Shown piece by piece: positions 6,607 to 8,794 of a stretch of 8,794 bases of DNA. The stretch is from positions 1-8,794 of the forward strand of contig JAKAEG010000120.1 in NCBI GenBank assembly GCA_021819985.1, read 5' to 3'. This DNA is from Nitrospirota bacterium (lineage in GTDB: Bacteria; Nitrospirota; Thermodesulfovibrionia; Thermodesulfovibrionales; JdFR-88). A program made the translations under genes and the position numbers. The notes below the pieces were generated by a model. The model was not told the DNA's origin and searched no databases. It saw nothing but the letters and a program-made list of their open reading frames with translations. Each line of letters opens with the position of its first letter. The first letter of the stretch is position 1.

Positions 6607-7932
6607 CTAAGGTTTCAGTTTATCCGCAAGGGATTCGAGCATGCGGTCGAAGTCCTGGTCGGAGGACCGCCTGTCCGCCATCTGCTTGCACGCATATATT
6701 ACCGTGGCGTGGTCCTTTCCGCCAACGTTTTTCCCTATGTCGCTAAGCGATACATCCGTAAGCTCCCTGGCAAGATACATGGCCACCTGCCTTGGAAGGG
6801 CTATTTCCTTTGTCCTTTTCTTCGTTTTCATATCGGCCAGCTTTATGCCAAAGTGCTCGGCAACGCATTTCGAGATGTTCTCGACCGTAAGGGGCCTTGT
6901 CTCATCCGCGAGTATGTCCTTCAGGACGTTTTTCGTCATGTCCACGTCTATAGGGCTTCCGGTGAGAGAGGAATGGGCGGCAAGCCGGATAAGGCACCCC
7001 TCGAGTTCCCTTATGTTGCTTTTGACCTTTTTTGCCAGAAACTCGATCACGGCCTCGCTGAGGGCTATCCTCTCCACCTCCGCTTTTTTCTGGATTATGG
7101 CTATTTTCGTCTCATATTCGGGTGACTGTATGTCCGCGATGAGCCCCATATTGAAGCGGGAACGAAGCCTGTCGGTGACGTTTCTGATCTCTTTGGGCGG
7201 CCGGTCGCTCGATATCACGATCTGCTTTTGCCCCTCGTAAAGTACGTTCAGGGTATGAAAAAGCTCTTCCTGGGTGGCGGTCTTGTTCTCTATGAACTGG
7301 ACGTCATCCAGAAGAAGGAGGTCCAGATTGCGGTACTTGCTTTTAAGCTCGTCTGTTTTGCCGTGGCGCACCGCATGCACCACCTCGTTCGTGAACTGCT
7401 CCGAGGAAACATAGAGCGCCCGGAAGTTCTTCATCTTGTCTACTACGGCATTGCCAATGGCGCTTATAAGATGGGTCTTTCCAAGACCGACCCCGCCGTA
7501 TATGAAAAGCGGGTTATAGGCGCGTCCCGGGTTGGCCGCAACGGCCTCCGCCGCCGCGCTTGCGAACCTGTTAGAGTCCCCGACCACGAAATTTTCAAAA
7601 ATGTATTTCGGGTTTAGATATATCCCGCGGGAGGCCAGCCTGGTCCTTCTGTTTTCAAGCTGATTGTCCAGCTTCCTGGACTCGACGTCCGGCTTTTCGG
7701 ACATCCTGTACTTTATCTTCAGGGACTCGCCCGTGACATCTTTTAAAACGTCCGAAATTATGCCGGGGTAACTGTCCTCGACCCATTCCTTGAAAAACCG
7801 GTTCGGTATGTCGAGTACCGCATGGCCGTCCTTGATCTGGGCAAGCTCCACCGGCCTGAACCACAGATCGTAAAAATGCCCCCCCACCCGCTCAGCTATG
7901 AGCTTTTGAGCCTTCTCCCAAGTTGCCTTCAT
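6607..7932 (-). CDS. dnaA: Chromosomal replication initiator DnaA
   Basis: DnaA binds DnaA boxes at the origin, forms an ATP-dependent filament and melts the DNA so that helicase can load. The 441 residues show domain I (about 1-78, with W5 and YDLWFRP), a short linker, the AAA+ domain and a C-terminal DNA-binding domain. AAA+ motifs are Walker A GGVGLGKT (146-153), Walker B LLLLDD (205-210), sensor 1 around SSD (241-243), RLRSRF (255-260) and sensor 2 NIRELEG (306-312). The binding domain has the DnaA signature GGKDHATVIYAC (404-415). The linker (about 79-105) is short compared with the enterobacterial protein. The start is the ATG that puts W5 at the usual place, but the nearest Shine-Dalgarno-like GAGG is 17 bases away, and a tiny leader ORF overlaps the start. 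The upstream promoter is clear. prfB lies upstream and dnaN downstream, all in one direction. Confidence 0.98.
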   Translation of the reverse strand: MKATWEKAQKLIAERVGGHFYDLWFRPVELAQIKDGHAVLDIPNRFFKEWVEDSYPGIISDVLKDVTGESLKIKYRMSEKPDVESRKLDNQLENRRTRLASRGIYLNPKYIFENFVVGDSNRFASAAAEAVAANPGRAYNPLFIYGGVGLGKTHLISAIGNAVVDKMKNFRALYVSSEQFTNEVVHAVRHGKTDELKSKYRNLDLLLLDDVQFIENKTATQEELFHTLNVLYEGQKQIVISSDRPPKEIRNVTDRLRSRFNMGLIADIQSPEYETKIAIIQKKAEVERIALSEAVIEFLAKKVKSNIRELEGCLIRLAAHSSLTGSPIDVDMTKNVLKDILADETRPLTVENISKCVAEHFGIKLADMKTKKRTKEIALPRQVAMYLARELTDVSLSDIGKNVGGKDHATVIYACKQMADRRSSDQDFDRMLESLADKLKP

Positions 7933-7949
7933 TTTTTTGAAATGCCCAT
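7929..7949 (-). promoter_or_regulatory. Six-codon leader ORF overlapping the dnaA start
   Basis: An ATG at 7949-7947 opens a six-codon frame (Met-Gly-Ile-Ser-Lys-Lys) whose TGA overlaps the dnaA ATG as ATGA. Its last codons form A AAA AAA in the zero frame, the classic -1 slippery heptamer; a -1 shift would fuse it to dnaA. GAGG touches the leader ATG with no spacing, so its own initiation signal is poor. It could couple or tune dnaA translation, or be a coincidence of the seven-A run. Confidence 0.3.
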
Positions 7950-8059
7950 CCTCAAAATTTTAAAAAACCAAATTAAAAATAAAATTAAACATCAAAAAAT
8001 ACGAAAATAAAAAATATGGGTCTTTTTTTTATTTTTTCCTGATAACGTTACAAACAATC

Positions 8060-8078
8060 TACTGACAATATGTCAGTA
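8060..8078. promoter_or_regulatory. 19-base perfect palindrome in the dnaA leader
   Basis: TACTGACA-ATA-TGTCAGTA is an eight-base perfect inverted repeat around three bases, located about 15-35 bases downstream of the expected dnaA transcription start. It could be an operator for a dimeric repressor or a short mRNA hairpin. The CTG-N9-CAG core is reminiscent of, but one base shorter than, the E. coli LexA box, so I do not assign a regulator. Confidence 0.45.
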
Positions 8079-8100
8079 ACTCCCCCCTGGAAGGCGATGT

Positions 8101-8129
8101 ATTATAGCTCATCTTCATAACCTTTGCAA
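8101..8129 (-). promoter_or_regulatory. dnaA promoter (sigma70 type)
   Basis: On the minus strand TTGCAA (8129-8124) and a perfect TATAAT (8106-8101) are separated by exactly 17 bases. Transcription would begin near 8094, giving a leader of about 160 bases before the dnaA ATG. The -35 element overlaps an inverted repeat TGCAAA/TTTGCA, which could allow factor binding. Confidence 0.7.
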
Positions 8130-8301
8130 AAAGCCCTTTGCAGGTTGTCAGCAACCCCGTCCGCTTCATTCTCAGCCCTCCCGCCGTGCAATCCCGCCAA
8201 GTTTTTAAACGTGGTTTTAAGGTTCCAAAGTCCCCGTTTTATATCGATAATTATGCTTTTCAACAACTCCAACAGCATATTCTACTTCAACTAAGAAGTA
8301 T

Positions 8302-8794
8302 TTATATATTATTAGAAGAAGAGGCCTTCAGGGCCTCCTCGATAAAGCGGTCTATATCACCGTCGAGCACGGCATCCACGTTGCCCACCTCAAGTCCCGT
8401 CCTGTGGTCCTTGACAAGCCTGTAGGGCTGAAGGACATAGGAGCGTATCTGGCTGCCCCAGGCGATATCCCTTTTCTCCCCTAGGATGTCCTCCATCTTC
8501 TGCTCCTGCTTTCTTATCTGAAGCTCGTAAAGCCTGGACTTCAATATTTTCATGGCAGATTCCCTGTTTCTGTGCTGGGAGCGCTCATTCTGGCAGGAAA
8601 CCACTATTCCGGTTGGAATATGGGTCATGCGGATGGCCGATGACGTCTTGTTAACATGCTGACCGCCGGCCCCGGAAGCCCTGAACGTGTCCACCCTCAG
8701 GTCCTCATCGCGTATGTCCACCTCTATGTCATCTTCAATTTCCGGGCTGACAAGCACCGCGGTAAAGGACGTATGCCTTCTTTTGTTGGCGTCA
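8302..8794 (-). CDS. prfB: Peptide chain release factor 2, C-terminal part
   Basis: RF2 recognises UGA and UAA stop codons on the ribosome and triggers peptide release through its GGQ loop. About 163 residues are visible; the 5' end, including the site of the programmed frameshift found in many prfB genes, lies beyond the right edge. The frame is open to the edge, starting DANKRRHTSFTAV. The key motif is ASGAGGQHVNKTSSAIRMTH with GGQ at visible residues 43-45. HVNKTSSAIRMTHIPTG is RF2-like, where RF1 usually has HVNTTDSAVRITH. The C-terminal block RSYVLQP followed by VGNVDAVLDGDID is also typical of RF2. The gene ends with TAA at 8302, upstream of dnaA in the same direction. Confidence 0.95.
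   Translation of the reverse strand, partial: DANKRRHTSFTAVLVSPEIEDDIEVDIRDEDLRVDTFRASGAGGQHVNKTSSAIRMTHIPTGIVVSCQNERSQHRNRESAMKILKSRLYELQIRKQEQKMEDILGEKRDIAWGSQIRSYVLQPYRLVKDHRTGLEVGNVDAVLDGDIDRFIEEALKASSSNNI

Larger units (their letters stand above)
7933..8301. other. prfB-dnaA spacer: promoter, leader, AT-rich block
   Basis: No gene is visible. From the dnaA side it holds an almost pure A/T block (about 7950-8040), then a palindrome (8060-8078) and the dnaA promoter (8101-8129). Beyond these is a small GGTTG-TCAG-CAACC hairpin (8143-8156). The AT block could unwind easily, but the only DnaA-box-like site is TTTTCAACA (8257-8265), with one mismatch, so an origin cannot be claimed. No terminator with a U-run is visible after prfB. 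Confidence 0.55.

Noticed and set aside
6598..7240. Plus-strand frames of about 175-200 codons opposite dnaA
   Set aside because: They are antisense shadows of dnaA with no family pattern and no ribosome site.

Overview
The window is a bacterial chromosomal replication-gene neighbourhood, read almost entirely on the minus strand. From the right edge the order is prfB (3' part), dnaA, dnaN, a DUF3800-family gene and gyrB. After a terminator comes a decayed CRISPR-associated segment, cut at the left edge by an insertion sequence. GyrB is about 800 residues, with the long insertion between Toprim and the C-terminal tail that is usual in Gram-negative bacteria. Core genes are moderately GC-rich and intergenic DNA is very AT-rich. 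This resembles a deltaproteobacterial or Nitrospirota-like genome, but that placement is an impression from protein style, not a phylogeny.

Right side (about 5443-8794): the C-terminal half of release factor 2 is followed by a 369-base spacer. The spacer holds a good sigma70-type promoter for dnaA (TTGCAA-17-TATAAT), a perfect 19-base palindrome in the dnaA leader, and an extremely AT-rich block. dnaA and dnaN look complete and functional and are separated by 63 bases. The dnaA start is unusual: a six-codon leader ORF overlaps it by ATGA and ends in a seven-A run. I see no cluster of DnaA boxes, so an origin cannot be placed here.

Middle (about 1671-5442): where many bacteria have recF between dnaN and gyrB, this window has a clearly AT-rich DUF3800 gene (predicted RNase H-like fold), probably acquired. 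A compact foldable element with a possible plus-strand promoter lies against its 3' end. gyrB is complete, with all catalytic motifs, and is followed by a rho-independent terminator.

Left side (1-1670): two remnants of cas3 lie head-to-tail. The upstream one is a degraded HD-domain start that carries an apparent one-base insertion and a nonsense change just before its HD motif. The downstream one has an intact HD nuclease domain and Walker A motif but is truncated by the end of an insertion sequence. The last 32 codons of that element's transposase are visible. No other cas genes and no CRISPR repeats are present, so this looks like the graveyard of a type I CRISPR system beside the replication genes. 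Apart from that, the DUF3800 insertion and the dnaA leader, the region is ordinary housekeeping DNA. I do not see a convincing new multi-gene system.
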